Part shown: positions 7,298-16,986 of the stretch, piece by piece | How the letters are laid out: each line of letters begins with the position of its first letter | Numbering within the stretch: the first letter of the stretch is position 1 | Program-made: the position numbers and the translations under genes | The notes under the pieces: generated by a model | Databases searched by the model: none | Told to the model about the DNA's origin: nothing | Seen by the model: only the letters and a program-made list of their open reading frames with translations | Assembly (NCBI RefSeq): GCF_900186865.1 | Contig: NZ_LT906480.1 | Span: 313,501-377,500, forward strand | Reading direction: 5' to 3' | DNA: 64,000 nucleotides | From: Stenotrophomonas maltophilia | GTDB taxonomy: Bacteria; Pseudomonadota; Gammaproteobacteria; Xanthomonadales; Xanthomonadaceae

Positions 7298-10156
7298 TTA
7301 GAAGCGCTGCTGGTACTTCATGTACATGAAACGACCGATGTCGAAGCCACCGTAGTAGGTGAAGCTGCTGTTCGGCTGGCTGTACATGATCGGACCCTGG
7401 TGGTCGAAGACGTTGTTCACGCCCAGCGACACGGTGCCGTCCCACGGCAGGCTGTAACGCACCTGCAGGTCGTGGAAGGTGTTGGAGCCCACCTTGCGGC
7501 TCGGCTGCGCATCGGTGTACGGCGAGACGAAGCCGGCCATGTTGCAGTCCGGGCCACCGGCCAGGTCATACGAGCAGGCTTCCTTCATGCCCGAGTAGTA
7601 GCGGGCGGTCCAACCGATGCCCAGGTCGCCGTACTGCCAATCCAGGTTGAAGGTCGAACGCACGCGGAAGTTGCCCTGCCAGCCGGTCTTCTGCTCCACC
7701 GGCGTGGTGGCGGCGCTGTCGTTGCGCTGCTCCAGGTAGTCGGTGTAGGTGGTGTTCCAGGTGGCGGCAAAGCGGCCGAACGCGGTTTCCGGCAGGCGGT
7801 AACGCAGGCTGAAGTCGTAGCCGGCGGTTTCGCGGTAGCCCGCATTGACCAGCGAGCGGTCCAGCGACGTCACCTGACCCAGCGTCTTGGCGCTGGTGGA
7901 ACGGGTGAAGCGGCCGCACGCCGAATCCACGCCCTGCACGTAGCACTGGTTGAGGATGTCGGTGGCCGACTCACCCACGATCGCGTTGTCGATGCGGATC
8001 TTCCACCAGTCCAGGCTGACGTCCAGGCCCGGCACGAACTCGGGGCTGTACACCAGGCCCACGGTCCAGGTCTTGGCGGTTTCCGGCTTCAGGTTCGCAT
8101 TGGAACCGGAGTCGAAATCGGCGATGCCCTGCTGGCCCGGACGGTTGGCGACGTTGCCTTCCGACGCGGTCTGCTGGCGGAAGTCCGCCGGCACCTTCAG
8201 CGCCTGGCAACGTGCGGCCACGGTCGCGCTGCTGGCAGCGATGCCGAACGAGGTATCGCACGGATCGGTGAACGAATCACGGCTCTTCACCGCACCGCCG
8301 TACAGGTCGTCCACGGTCGGCGCACGGAAGCCGGTGCCATAGGTCGCGCGCACCAGCAGGCTGTCGATCGGCTTCCACTTCAGGCCGAACTTGCTGTTGG
8401 TGGTCGAACCGAAGGTGTTGTAGTCGGTGTAGCGGCCGGCCAGGTCCAGCGACAGTTCACGCGCGAACGGCATGTCGGCCAGCAGCGGCACCTGCAGCTC
8501 CAGGTAGACCTCGTTGAGCGAGTAGTCGCCACGGGTCGGCTGGCCGGTGGTGCCGGCAATCTGGCCCTTCTGCACCATCAGGTCCGGGGTGTAGCTGGCT
8601 TCTTCGTTGCGGTGCTCGAAGCCCATCGCGGCCATCACGTCGCCGGCCGGCAGGGTGAACACCGAACCGGAGATGTTGGCGCTGGCGACCTTCGTGGTGC
8701 TCTTCATCTTGTCGACGAAGCGGGTGAACAGGTAGTCCTGCACGTCCTGGTTGCTCAGCGAGCCCGGGCCTGCATAGCCCATCGGCGCGGCCGGGTTCCA
8801 CGGCACGCAGCCGGCGATCACTGCACCCGGGCTGCCGCAGCGTGCCACGCTGCCATCCATGAAGGATGGGCCGACCGCCAGGTCGACATGCGGCTGGTAC
8901 ATGCTGCCGGTACCGATGCGCTCGCCTTCATTGCGGTTGTACATGTAGCTGACGTTCCAGTCCCAGTAACGCGAACCGGTTTCGAAGCTGCCTTCCAGGC
9001 CGATGCTGGCGCGCTTGGTGTCCAGGTTGTTCTCGGTCGCACGCGGCATTTCTTCGGTGCGGTGCGAGAACAGCACGTCCTGGCCCCAGTGGTTGAACGC
9101 ACTGTCCTTGGACAGGGCAGCACGGGAACCGTTGCGCGCCTGTGCGGTGGACACCGAGTAGGGGTAGCCGGCCAGGTGCTTGGTCGACTCGCGCTTGCTG
9201 TACAGCGCGTCGGCCACGATGCGCAGGTCATCGGTGATCGAGAAGCCACCGTTGGCGAACACCGAAGTGCGCTCCAGGCCGCTCAGCAGGCTCATGTTGG
9301 TCTTGGTGTTGGCACCATCGGCCGGATTGGGCGTGTGGAAATTGCCCTTCTGGCTCGGGTCGCCGCCCGGGCCCACGGTCAGCGACTTGCCGTCGACAGT
9401 GACGCTGCCCCACTGCGTGGTCTGGTTCAGTGCCTTGACGTCGTCGGGATGGCGCGGGCCACCCGGGTAACGGCTGAACTCGCGCTCGCTGCCGAGGATC
9501 TCGTCTTCCTTGGTGCGCTCGGCCCCAACGCTGAACCAGCCGCGGTCGAAGGTCTTGCCGAAGGTGGCGCTGTAGGAGCGCTTCTGGCCGTCACCTTCAC
9601 CGTACTGGCCGACGTAGACGCTGGCTTCGCCACCGTCGAAGTTCTTGCGGGTGATGATGTTGACCACACCGGCGATGGCGTCCGAGCCGTACAGCGCGGA
9701 CGCGCCATCGGTGAGCACTTCCACCCGCTCGACAATCGCGGAGGGAATCGAAGCCAGGTCGGAGTAGCCACCGGCGCTGACGCCCATGCGGCGGCCGTCG
9801 ATCAGCACCAGGCTGCGCTCCGGGCCGAGGTTGCGCAGGCTGACGTACGTGCCGCCGAAGTCGCGCGAAGAACTCAGCGACGACGAGCGGCTCAGGCTCG
9901 GTGCGCCGGCGGCGGTGACGTCCTGCAGGATGTCGGCGACGTTGATGTAACCCTTCTTCTCGATCTCGGCGCGGCTGAGCGCGACGACCGGCTGTGCGGT
10001 CTCGACACTGGCCTGGCGGATGCGCGAGCCGGTGATTTCGATGCGATCGAGGTTGGTCGGGGTATCGCCGGCGCTCTGTGCGAAGGCGGGGGTGGTGCAG
10101 CTGGCGGCCAGCGCGATGACGATCGCGTTGCGCAGCGGATTGGTTTTCAGGGACAT
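7298..10156 (-). CDS. TonB-dependent outer-membrane receptor
   Basis: 952 residues from the ATG at 10156 (an in-frame ATG at 10186 would add ten residues before a typical signal peptide). A cleavable signal peptide ends near TPAFA. The plug domain follows, with RIEITGSRIR, ADILQDV, LVLIDGRRMGVSAGG and VVNIITRKNF. The long beta-barrel ends in Phe (KYQQRF), as outer-membrane proteins do. The type with ITGSRI is common in Xanthomonadaceae, usually for uptake of carbohydrate, peptide or siderophore substrates. Substrate is unknown: no regulator, anti-sigma gene or catabolic gene adjoins it. It stands alone, with its own terminator. Confidence 0.92.
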   Translation of the reverse strand: MSLKTNPLRNAIVIALAASCTTPAFAQSAGDTPTNLDRIEITGSRIRQASVETAQPVVALSRAEIEKKGYINVADILQDVTAAGAPSLSRSSSLSSSRDFGGTYVSLRNLGPERSLVLIDGRRMGVSAGGYSDLASIPSAIVERVEVLTDGASALYGSDAIAGVVNIITRKNFDGGEASVYVGQYGEGDGQKRSYSATFGKTFDRGWFSVGAERTKEDEILGSEREFSRYPGGPRHPDDVKALNQTTQWGSVTVDGKSLTVGPGGDPSQKGNFHTPNPADGANTKTNMSLLSGLERTSVFANGGFSITDDLRIVADALYSKRESTKHLAGYPYSVSTAQARNGSRAALSKDSAFNHWGQDVLFSHRTEEMPRATENNLDTKRASIGLEGSFETGSRYWDWNVSYMYNRNEGERIGTGSMYQPHVDLAVGPSFMDGSVARCGSPGAVIAGCVPWNPAAPMGYAGPGSLSNQDVQDYLFTRFVDKMKSTTKVASANISGSVFTLPAGDVMAAMGFEHRNEEASYTPDLMVQKGQIAGTTGQPTRGDYSLNEVYLELQVPLLADMPFARELSLDLAGRYTDYNTFGSTTNSKFGLKWKPIDSLLVRATYGTGFRAPTVDDLYGGAVKSRDSFTDPCDTSFGIAASSATVAARCQALKVPADFRQQTASEGNVANRPGQQGIADFDSGSNANLKPETAKTWTVGLVYSPEFVPGLDVSLDWWKIRIDNAIVGESATDILNQCYVQGVDSACGRFTRSTSAKTLGQVTSLDRSLVNAGYRETAGYDFSLRYRLPETAFGRFAATWNTTYTDYLEQRNDSAATTPVEQKTGWQGNFRVRSTFNLDWQYGDLGIGWTARYYSGMKEACSYDLAGGPDCNMAGFVSPYTDAQPSRKVGSNTFHDLQVRYSLPWDGTVSLGVNNVFDHQGPIMYSQPNSSFTYYGGFDIGRFMYMKYQQRF

Positions 10157-10421
10157 CCGTGAAATCTCGTGTTTCAGGAAAAACAAGCGCCCGTTCTATG
10201 GACGCGTGGGGTGCTGCAAACCAACGTGGGGGGGCGATTCTAGAATGTTTCCATTCGTAACTGTTTGCCTCTGCGCCGCGGATGTGCGCGAAAATGAATC
10301 GCAACCAACAATCCACAGATGGGATGTGCGCAACGTCACGCGCGTTGCGCTTTCGATGGGCAGAGGCATCGATAGCGGCGTATTTCCCGCAATCTGTAGC
10401 CGTGCGCGTGCGCCGGCATCC
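10157..10421 (-). promoter_or_regulatory. Upstream region of the TonB receptor gene
   Basis: About 265 bp between the receptor start and a SMAG repeat; part of a 392-bp gap without genes. It should contain the receptor promoter and 5' UTR, but I could not place a convincing -35/-10 pair or riboswitch. No supported open frame. Confidence 0.35.
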
Positions 10422-10444
10422 ATCCACGCATGGCGTGGATCTAC
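10422..10444 (-). repeat. SMAG (GTAG-type REP) element
   Basis: On the minus strand it reads GTAG followed by an 8-bp stem ATCCACGC / GCGTGGAT with a short CAT loop. This is the palindrome type scattered in S. maltophilia intergenic DNA; the same stem sequence recurs at 19158-19180 and 61864-61886. Confidence 0.85.
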
Positions 10445-10481
10445 TGGACGTCCTGGCTCACCACCAAGCGTGGATGACGCG

Positions 10482-10515
10482 CAAAATAAAAGGGACGGAG
10501 CCTTCGCTCCGTCCC
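10482..10515 (-). terminator. Terminator of the MacAB-like operon
   Basis: Stem GGGACGGAG / CTCCGTCCC (10492-10500 with 10507-10515), followed on the minus strand by TTTTATTTT. It lies 34 bp beyond the stop of the last gene of the leftward export operon. Confidence 0.85.
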
Positions 10516-10548
10516 CTGCGTGATGCGCAGTCCACCGCTGCGTGATGC

Positions 10549-11871
10549 TCAGGTTTCTCGCAACGCCGTGGTGATCGGCAAACGGGCCGCGCGCAGCGCC
10601 GGGAACAGGCCGCCGACCAGGCCGATGCCCAGCGCCCATTTCAGTCCGGTCCACAGCAGTTCCGGCGACACATGGAACTTGAACACCACCGCGCTGAAGT
10701 TGCTGCCTATGGTGGACACGCTGTAGCCATTGAACAGCAGCCACGCCACCGCACACCCCAGAAGGCCACCCAGCAACGCCAGCAGCATGGTCTCCAGCAT
10801 CACCGCCGTCACCACCGGCAGGCCGCGGAAGCCGATCGCGCGCATGGTGGCGATCTCGCGCGCACGGGTGGCCACGGCCGCATACATGGTGTTGAGTGCG
10901 CCGAACACTGCACCCACCGCCATGATCGTGCCGATCACCTTGCCGAGGATGTCGATCAGCTTGGTCAGCCCGCCGCCCTGCTTGCTGTAGTAGACACGGG
11001 TGGTTTCCACGTCCAGTTTCAGGCGCGGGTCGGCGGCGACCGCTGCCTTGAACTGCTCGAAGCCGGCCTTGCCATCGGTACGCACGCTGATCGACTGCCA
11101 GGCGCTGCGCTGGTAGGTGGTGGCCAGCGTATCGGCGTCGGTCCACAGCTCCGAATCGTGCGCATCGCCGGTGGCGAACACGCCGACCACGGTCCAGGTC
11201 TGGTTGCCCAGGGTCAGCATCCTGCCCACGTCCATGTCGCGGAACTGGCCCTTGGCACCCTGGCCGACCACGATCTCGCGCAGGCCGGCTGCGAACTTGC
11301 GGCCTTCGATGATCTTGACCTTGTCATGCACGGCCCAGGCCTGCGGACCAACGCCGCGGAACTGCGCGTTGACGTCGGTGCCGTCGGACTTCGATACCAG
11401 GTTGACCACCTGCGACAGCTCCGGCGACAGCAGCGGCCGGCCTTCGCCATCGCGGCTGATGCCGGGCAGGGTGGACAACGTCGGCACCTGCTCGCGGGTG
11501 ATCACCGAGTTGGTCTCGGCCTGCGAGCCGCCGCGCAGCACGATGGCGGTGGTGTCGTCGCCGGTGTTGTTGAGCGTGGCCTGGAAGCCTTCGCCCATCG
11601 CCAGCATCGCCACCAGCACGCCGACCACGCCGGCGATGCCGACCACGATCACCGAGGACGCGCCCCAGCGCTGCGGCAGGCTGGCCACGCCGATGCGGGT
11701 GGCGGCCAGCGCCAACCGTCCGCCACGGGTCAGCAGCAGCCACAGTGCCACCAGCACGGCCACGGCCAGCACGCCGAACCACGGCAGGCTGATCCACAGC
11801 ACCAGGCCGATCACCAGCAGCAGCACCGTCAGGCCGTTGCCCAGCCATTTCTTGAGTTTGCTCTTGAACAT
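10549..11871 (-). CDS. MacB-like ABC transporter permease (FtsX domain)
   Basis: 440 residues. Two hydrophobic segments lie near the N-terminus, then a transmembrane helix (about 72-95), a periplasmic MacB_PCD-like domain (about 95-300) and a C-terminal FtsX domain with three helices ending in GLVGGLFPALRAARLPI. Unlike true MacB the ATPase is a separate protein. It is the last gene of a four-gene leftward operon (adaptor, ATPase, permease, permease), 13 bp after the preceding permease gene, so the transporter is likely a heterodimer of the two permeases. Expected role: export of peptides, lipids or drugs across the envelope with the adaptor. Confidence 0.87.
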   Translation of the reverse strand: MFKSKLKKWLGNGLTVLLLVIGLVLWISLPWFGVLAVAVLVALWLLLTRGGRLALAATRIGVASLPQRWGASSVIVVGIAGVVGVLVAMLAMGEGFQATLNNTGDDTTAIVLRGGSQAETNSVITREQVPTLSTLPGISRDGEGRPLLSPELSQVVNLVSKSDGTDVNAQFRGVGPQAWAVHDKVKIIEGRKFAAGLREIVVGQGAKGQFRDMDVGRMLTLGNQTWTVVGVFATGDAHDSELWTDADTLATTYQRSAWQSISVRTDGKAGFEQFKAAVAADPRLKLDVETTRVYYSKQGGGLTKLIDILGKVIGTIMAVGAVFGALNTMYAAVATRAREIATMRAIGFRGLPVVTAVMLETMLLALLGGLLGCAVAWLLFNGYSVSTIGSNFSAVVFKFHVSPELLWTGLKWALGIGLVGGLFPALRAARLPITTALRET

Positions 11872-11884
11872 GTCGGTGTCCTCC

Positions 11885-13042
11885 TCAGCGGCCGGCCAGT
11901 GCGTCGACGATCTTCAGGCGCTTGGCACGCAGCGCCGGCAACAACCCGACGATGATGCCGATCACCACGATCAGGCCCAGCCCCATAAGCCAGGTCGGCG
12001 TCGGTACGTGCGGCGGCAGCATGCCCATGCTCTTCGGGCCGATCGCCGGCAGGATCAGTGCGGCCAGGCCCATGCCGATCAGGCCGCCCAGGCCGATCAG
12101 CAGCACCGACTCCACCATCACCAGGGTCAGCACGGTGCTGTCCTTGAAGCCCAGCGTCTTCAGCGTGGCCAGCTCCGGCACGCGTTCGCGCACCGCCTGC
12201 GCCATGGTGTTGCCGGTCAGCAGCAGCAGGGTGAAGAACACCGCGCCCATGATTGAAGTGACGATCATGCCGATGTCGGCGAACTGCTTGACGAAGGCCT
12301 GCTGGAACGCCGACTCGGTCTGGGTCTTGGTCTCGTGGTCGGAGTTGGCCGAGATTGCATCAATGGCCTGCGCTACCCGCGAGGAATGATCCGGGTTGTC
12401 CAGCGTCACCGTGTACCAGCTCACCTGGTTCTTGATGTAGTCGTTGGATTCATCGAAGTACTTCCAGTTCATCATCAACTGGCGTTCTTCGTTGGCCGCC
12501 AGCGCTCGGTCCTTGGAACGGTAGATGCCCTTCAGTTCCAGCGGCCAGTCGTTGCTGCCGCCGCGCGGGAAGATCGTGGCCTGCAACGGGATGGTGTCGC
12601 CGATCTTCCAGCCGAACTGCTTGGCCAGGGTCTCGCCCACGATGGCGCCGGTGCGGGTCTGCTTCCAGTCCTCCAGCTGTGCCGGATCGATCTGCAGTTC
12701 GCGGTAGACATCGAAGTAGTTGGGCGACACCGAGAAGTTCGGGAAGAAGTTCTTTGGATCCTGGTAGATGCCGCCGAACCACATGCCGTAGGCCACGTCG
12801 CGCACGCCGGCCACCTGGCGGATCTGGGTTTCCAGGCGGATCGGCAGCGACTGGGTGATCGACAGCCGCGAGGCCACCACCAGGCGATTGGCGCCTTCCA
12901 CGCTGCCGCCGGACGAGAACGCCACGCGCACCGAGTCGAGCATGCCGAACAGCAGGAACGCGGCCACCACCGACAGCAGGGTCAACAGGGTGCGCGTGCG
13001 GCTGCGGAACAGCTGCGCCCACACCAACGAGAAGTATTTCAT
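11885..13042 (-). CDS. MacB-like ABC transporter permease (FtsX domain)
   Basis: 385 residues with the four-helix MacB/LolC plan: an N-terminal helix ([19 protein letters not shown]), a periplasmic domain (about 45-260), and three C-terminal helices ending [24 protein letters not shown], the typical FtsX-family end. It lies 14 bp from the ATPase gene upstream and 13 bp from the second permease downstream. The two permeases are dissimilar outside the FtsX part, supporting a heterodimer. An N-terminal ATG at 13042 fits a standard cytoplasmic leader. Confidence 0.88.
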   Translation of the reverse strand: MKYFSLVWAQLFRSRTRTLLTLLSVVAAFLLFGMLDSVRVAFSSGGSVEGANRLVVASRLSITQSLPIRLETQIRQVAGVRDVAYGMWFGGIYQDPKNFFPNFSVSPNYFDVYRELQIDPAQLEDWKQTRTGAIVGETLAKQFGWKIGDTIPLQATIFPRGGSNDWPLELKGIYRSKDRALAANEERQLMMNWKYFDESNDYIKNQVSWYTVTLDNPDHSSRVAQAIDAISANSDHETKTQTESAFQQAFVKQFADIGMIVTSIMGAVFFTLLLLTGNTMAQAVRERVPELATLKTLGFKDSTVLTLVMVESVLLIGLGGLIGMGLAALILPAIGPKSMGMLPPHVPTPTWLMGLGLIVVIGIIVGLLPALRAKRLKIVDALAGR

Positions 13043-13056
13043 CGCCGTGGCCTCCG

Positions 13057-13746
<690 letters not shown>

Positions 13747-13848
13747 GGGTGGTTCTCCACGGAAGGCGGGAAACGGGGAAGCGCACCTGCGGTGGCCGCA
13801 GGCGTGCGTCGAGCGGTGTTGCCGGCGGCGCCCATGGGCGCCAGGCCG

Positions 13849-15111
13849 TTACTGCGCTTGTTTCTGTTGCACCTTGGCGCCATCGCGCAGGGTGTCCGGC
13901 GGGTTCACCACCACCGACTCACCCGCGCTGACGCCCTTGAGGATCTGGCGGTCCTTGCCCATCGCCTGGCCGGCCTCGACCGTGCGCTGCTGCACGCGGC
14001 TCTGGTCGCCCAGTACGAAGGTCACCGAGGCGCCCTCGCGCTGGATCACCGCGCCAGCCGGCACGCGCACGCCCTGCGGTTTGGCGGCCGCCTGCGGCTG
14101 CGCCTGCTCCAGGAAGCTGACCCGCACGCCCATCTCCGGCACGATGCGCGGGTCCTTCACCTTCAGCGCCACGCGCACCTTCACCGTGGCCTTGCCGCGG
14201 TCGGCAGTGGGGATGATGGCGATGACCTCGCCCGGAATCTTCCACTCCGGATAAGCGTTGAGCGTGGCTTCCACCGGCATCTTCGGTTGCACGCGGCCGA
14301 TGAAGGCCTCGCCGACCTCGACTTCGATCTCCAGCGAGTCCATGTCGACGATGGTGCCGATGCCGGTACGGGTGAAACCACCGCCCGCCGACAGCGGCGA
14401 AACGATTTCGCCCGGCTGCGCGGCCTTGGCGGTGACCACGCCGGAGAACGGCGCGCGCACGATGTTGTTGTCCACGCCCAGATCGGCAATGGCCAGCTGG
14501 TCGTTGGCGACCTTGACGTTGCGCTGGGCCGTTTCCAGCTGCGCACGCAGGCTGTCACGCTGGGCCACGGCCTGGTCGTACTGCGAACGTGACACCAGTT
14601 GCTGGCCGACCAGCGCCTGCAGGCGGCTGGCTTCGGCGGCGGCCTGCTTCTGCTGTGCCTCCAGCCCGGCCACCTGGCTGCGCGCGGCCTGCAACTGCGA
14701 GGCATACAGGCTGCGCTGCGCATCGGCATCGATCGGATCCAAGGTGGCCATCACCTGGCCGGCTTCGACCCGCATGCCTTCCTCGATCATCACCTCGCGC
14801 ACCTTGCCGGTGATCTTGGCCGAGACCGTGGCCATGCGCCGGGCGACCACGTAGCCACTGGCATCGAGCACCGAACTGCTGGCGCTGCCCTGCTGGATGG
14901 CCACTGCGGGCGCGGTTTCCACTTCCACGGCCGGCGCGCGGCCGAACAGGAAGGCCACGGCAGCGGCGATCAGCAGCACGACCACGATGATCGCGATCCA
15001 CAGCCAACGACGGCTACCGCCATTGCTGCCACCACCGGAGGCGGGCGGCGGCGACTTGCGGTCGATACGGAGTTCCTTCAACAGCTCGGCAGAAGCGTTC
15101 ATTCGTTCCAT
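13849..15111 (-). CDS. MacA-like periplasmic adaptor (membrane fusion) protein
   Basis: 420 residues from ATG 15111 (ATG 15102 is an alternative). A cytoplasmic stretch of about 35 residues precedes one helix (WLWIAIIVVVLLIAAAVAFL). Then comes a lipoyl/barrel-sandwich half (GKVREVMIEEGMRVEAGQVM), a coiled-coil hairpin rich in Gln/Ala (about 125-200), the second half-motif IVRAPFSGVVTAKAAQPGEI, and beta-barrel and membrane-proximal domains. It should bridge the ABC permeases to an outer-membrane TolC-type channel, which is not encoded here. First gene of the leftward operon; its promoter faces that of the divergent ABC/two-component operon across a region with nested palindromes. Confidence 0.9.
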   Translation of the reverse strand: MERMNASAELLKELRIDRKSPPPASGGGSNGGSRRWLWIAIIVVVLLIAAAVAFLFGRAPAVEVETAPAVAIQQGSASSSVLDASGYVVARRMATVSAKITGKVREVMIEEGMRVEAGQVMATLDPIDADAQRSLYASQLQAARSQVAGLEAQQKQAAAEASRLQALVGQQLVSRSQYDQAVAQRDSLRAQLETAQRNVKVANDQLAIADLGVDNNIVRAPFSGVVTAKAAQPGEIVSPLSAGGGFTRTGIGTIVDMDSLEIEVEVGEAFIGRVQPKMPVEATLNAYPEWKIPGEVIAIIPTADRGKATVKVRVALKVKDPRIVPEMGVRVSFLEQAQPQAAAKPQGVRVPAGAVIQREGASVTFVLGDQSRVQQRTVEAGQAMGKDRQILKGVSAGESVVVNPPDTLRDGAKVQQKQAQ

Positions 15112-15211
15112 CACAGGCGTTCGGGCGGGTATGGCCGGAAGCGCGGACGGCGGCGGTTCCGGCGGTGGAGCGTGCGGCACAGCATGAAGGCAGGCACAGC
15201 GATGACGGCAG

Positions 15212-15233
15212 TGACAGCTGTCATCCGATGACA
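15212..15233. promoter_or_regulatory. Two overlapping palindromes in the divergent promoter region
   Basis: A perfect 12-bp palindrome TGACAGCTGTCA (15212-15223) overlaps a 15-bp palindrome TGTCATCCGATGACA (15219-15233). They lie between the divergent MacA-like and ABC/two-component operons. Adjacent dyads with half-sites TGTCAT/ATGACA are plausible operator sites, for example for the LuxR-type regulator at 18198. An mRNA hairpin or chance is possible; no experimental motif is known to me. Confidence 0.5.
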
Positions 15234-15304
15234 CTGACGGCGGCAACTGCGAAATGTGACCACGGCGGCACAGGATGGCAACGTCCCCGCTACCGGTACC
15301 GCCC

Positions 15305-16201
15305 ATGGATCCGATCGCCCCGTCGCTGGCCCGCCTGCAGCAGGTGCAGGTGCGCTACCGCGACCATACCGCCCTGCAGGGCATCGACCTGCAGGTCCGC
15401 GCTGGCCAGGTGCTGGCATTGCTGGGCCGCAACGGTGCCGGCAAGAGTACCGCGATCAGCGTGCTGTTGGGCCTGCGCCGCGCCGATGCCGGCCAGGTCG
15501 AGCTGCTCGGTGGCGACCCGCAGCAGCGCAGCAGCCGCCTCGGCCTGGGCGTGATGCTGCAGAGCACCAGCCTGCCGCGGATGCTGCAGGTGGACGAACT
15601 GGTGGCGCAAGCCAGCGCCTGCTATCCGGACCCGATGCCGCTGCAGGAGGTGCTGCAGCGCGCAGGCCTGCAGGCACTGGCAGGCCGTCGCTACGGTCAG
15701 CTGTCCGGTGGCCAGCAGCGCGCGGTGCAGTTCGCCATCGCGCTGTGTGGCCGCCCGCGCGTGCTGTTCCTGGACGAGCCCACCACCGGTCTGGACATCC
15801 AGGCGCGGCAGGCGATGTGGCAGGCGATCCGGCAGCTGGTGGCCGAAGGCTGCGGCGTGCTGCTGACCACCCACTATCTGGAAGAGGCCGAAGCGCTGGC
15901 GCAGCAGGTGCTGGTGCTGGAGCAGGGCAGGGTGCTGGCCGATGCACCGTTGAGCGAGCTGCGCCTGGCCGATCGGCCGCGCCGCATCCGCTGCCGCAGC
16001 GTGCTGACTGTTGAAGACGTACAGCAATGGCCGGGTGTGCAGCAGGTGCAGCGTGACGGCGAGCATCTGCAGTTGCTGGCGAGCCCGGCCGAGCCGGTGG
16101 TGGCGCGCCTGCTGGCCGCCGATGCACAGCTGCGTGAGCTGGAAGTACAGGGCGCGGCACTGGCCGACGCTTTCCTCGACATGACCCGGGAGGCCGCATG
16201 A
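15305..16201 (+). CDS. ABC transporter ATP-binding protein (two-component-linked exporter)
   Basis: 298 residues from ATG 15305; an ATG at 15275 would add ten residues and cannot be excluded since neither has a strong ribosome site. Walker A GRNGAGKSTA, signature LSGGQQRAVQFAIALC, Walker B VLFLDEPTTGLD and H-loop TTHYLEEAE are present. A C-terminal extension of about 80 residues follows the ATPase core, as in NatA/DrrA-type exporters. Its stop overlaps the permease start by 4 bp. Gene order ATPase-permease-histidine kinase-regulator resembles the Bacillus LnrLMN/YvfRSTU-type detoxification modules that answer membrane-active compounds. Confidence 0.9.
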   Translation: MDPIAPSLARLQQVQVRYRDHTALQGIDLQVRAGQVLALLGRNGAGKSTAISVLLGLRRADAGQVELLGGDPQQRSSRLGLGVMLQSTSLPRMLQVDELVAQASACYPDPMPLQEVLQRAGLQALAGRRYGQLSGGQQRAVQFAIALCGRPRVLFLDEPTTGLDIQARQAMWQAIRQLVAEGCGVLLTTHYLEEAEALAQQVLVLEQGRVLADAPLSELRLADRPRRIRCRSVLTVEDVQQWPGVQQVQRDGEHLQLLASPAEPVVARLLAADAQLRELEVQGAALADAFLDMTREAA

Positions 16202-16980
16202 ACACGATGACCCGTACCGGCACTACACCCGCGCCGGTATCGGCGTGGCGTCAGGCCTTGCGCCCGTACGGCGCTGAACTGGTGGCCGAGCTGCGCCGCG
16301 CCTGGCGTACACCCGCCTTCGCGGTGCCTTCGCTGCTGTTCCCGGTGCTGTTCTACCTGTTGTTCGGCGTGGTGTTGGGCCGCGGCCATGCACCGCTCTA
16401 CCTGCTGGCCACCTACTGCGTGTTCGGTGCGATGGCCCCGGCCCTGTTCGGCTTCGGCGTGCAGCTGGCGCTGGACCGAGAAAGCGGCCTGCTGACCCTC
16501 AAGCGAGCGCTGCCGATGCCGGCGGCGGCACCGTTGCTGGCGCGACTGGCGATGGCCGTGATGTTCGCGTTGCTGGTAGCCGCCCTGTTGATCGGGGTGG
16601 CGCGCGCGCTGGGTGGCGTGCAGCTGCAGGCAGTGCAGATGCTGCAGCTGCTGGCGGTGGCGGGCCTGGCAGCGCTGCCGCTGGGGGCGATCGGCCTGCT
16701 GATCGGCAGTCATGTCAGTGCCAGCGCGGCGCCGGCGATGGTCAACCTGGTCTACCTGCCGCTGGCCCTGCTGTCGGGCCTGTGGCTGCCGTTGTCGGCG
16801 CTGCCCAAGGTGTTCTCGATGATGGCACCGCTGTGGCCAACCTGGCATCTGGCGCAGCTGGCGCTGCCGGTGGTCGGGCTGCCGTCGGTGGGCAGCATGG
16901 CTGGCCACCTGCTGGTGCTGCTGGCGGTCACGGTGGTGGCGCTGCTGCTGGCGCGCCGCCGCCTGCGCCGGATCGGCTGA
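16198..16980 (+). CDS. ABC-2-type transporter permease
   Basis: 260 residues with about six transmembrane helices and an N-terminal amphipathic stretch (RPYGAELVAELRRAWRTPAF), typical of the ABC-2 membrane family (DrrB/NatB/YvfS-like). It overlaps the ATPase gene by 4 bp (ATGA) and ends 6 bp before the histidine kinase gene, so all four genes are one operon. It should form the membrane part of an exporter whose substrate is sensed by, or whose synthesis is controlled by, the adjoining two-component pair. Confidence 0.87.
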   Translation: MNTMTRTGTTPAPVSAWRQALRPYGAELVAELRRAWRTPAFAVPSLLFPVLFYLLFGVVLGRGHAPLYLLATYCVFGAMAPALFGFGVQLALDRESGLLTLKRALPMPAAAPLLARLAMAVMFALLVAALLIGVARALGGVQLQAVQMLQLLAVAGLAALPLGAIGLLIGSHVSASAAPAMVNLVYLPLALLSGLWLPLSALPKVFSMMAPLWPTWHLAQLALPVVGLPSVGSMAGHLLVLLAVTVVALLLARRRLRRIG

Positions 16981-16986
16981 ACTGGC

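Noticed and set aside
7400..10162. 920-codon open frame on the plus strand opposite the TonB receptor
   Set aside because: Ala/Gly/Arg/Val/His-rich composition and lack of any domain are typical of the antisense shadow of a high-GC gene; the minus-strand product has full TonB-receptor structure.
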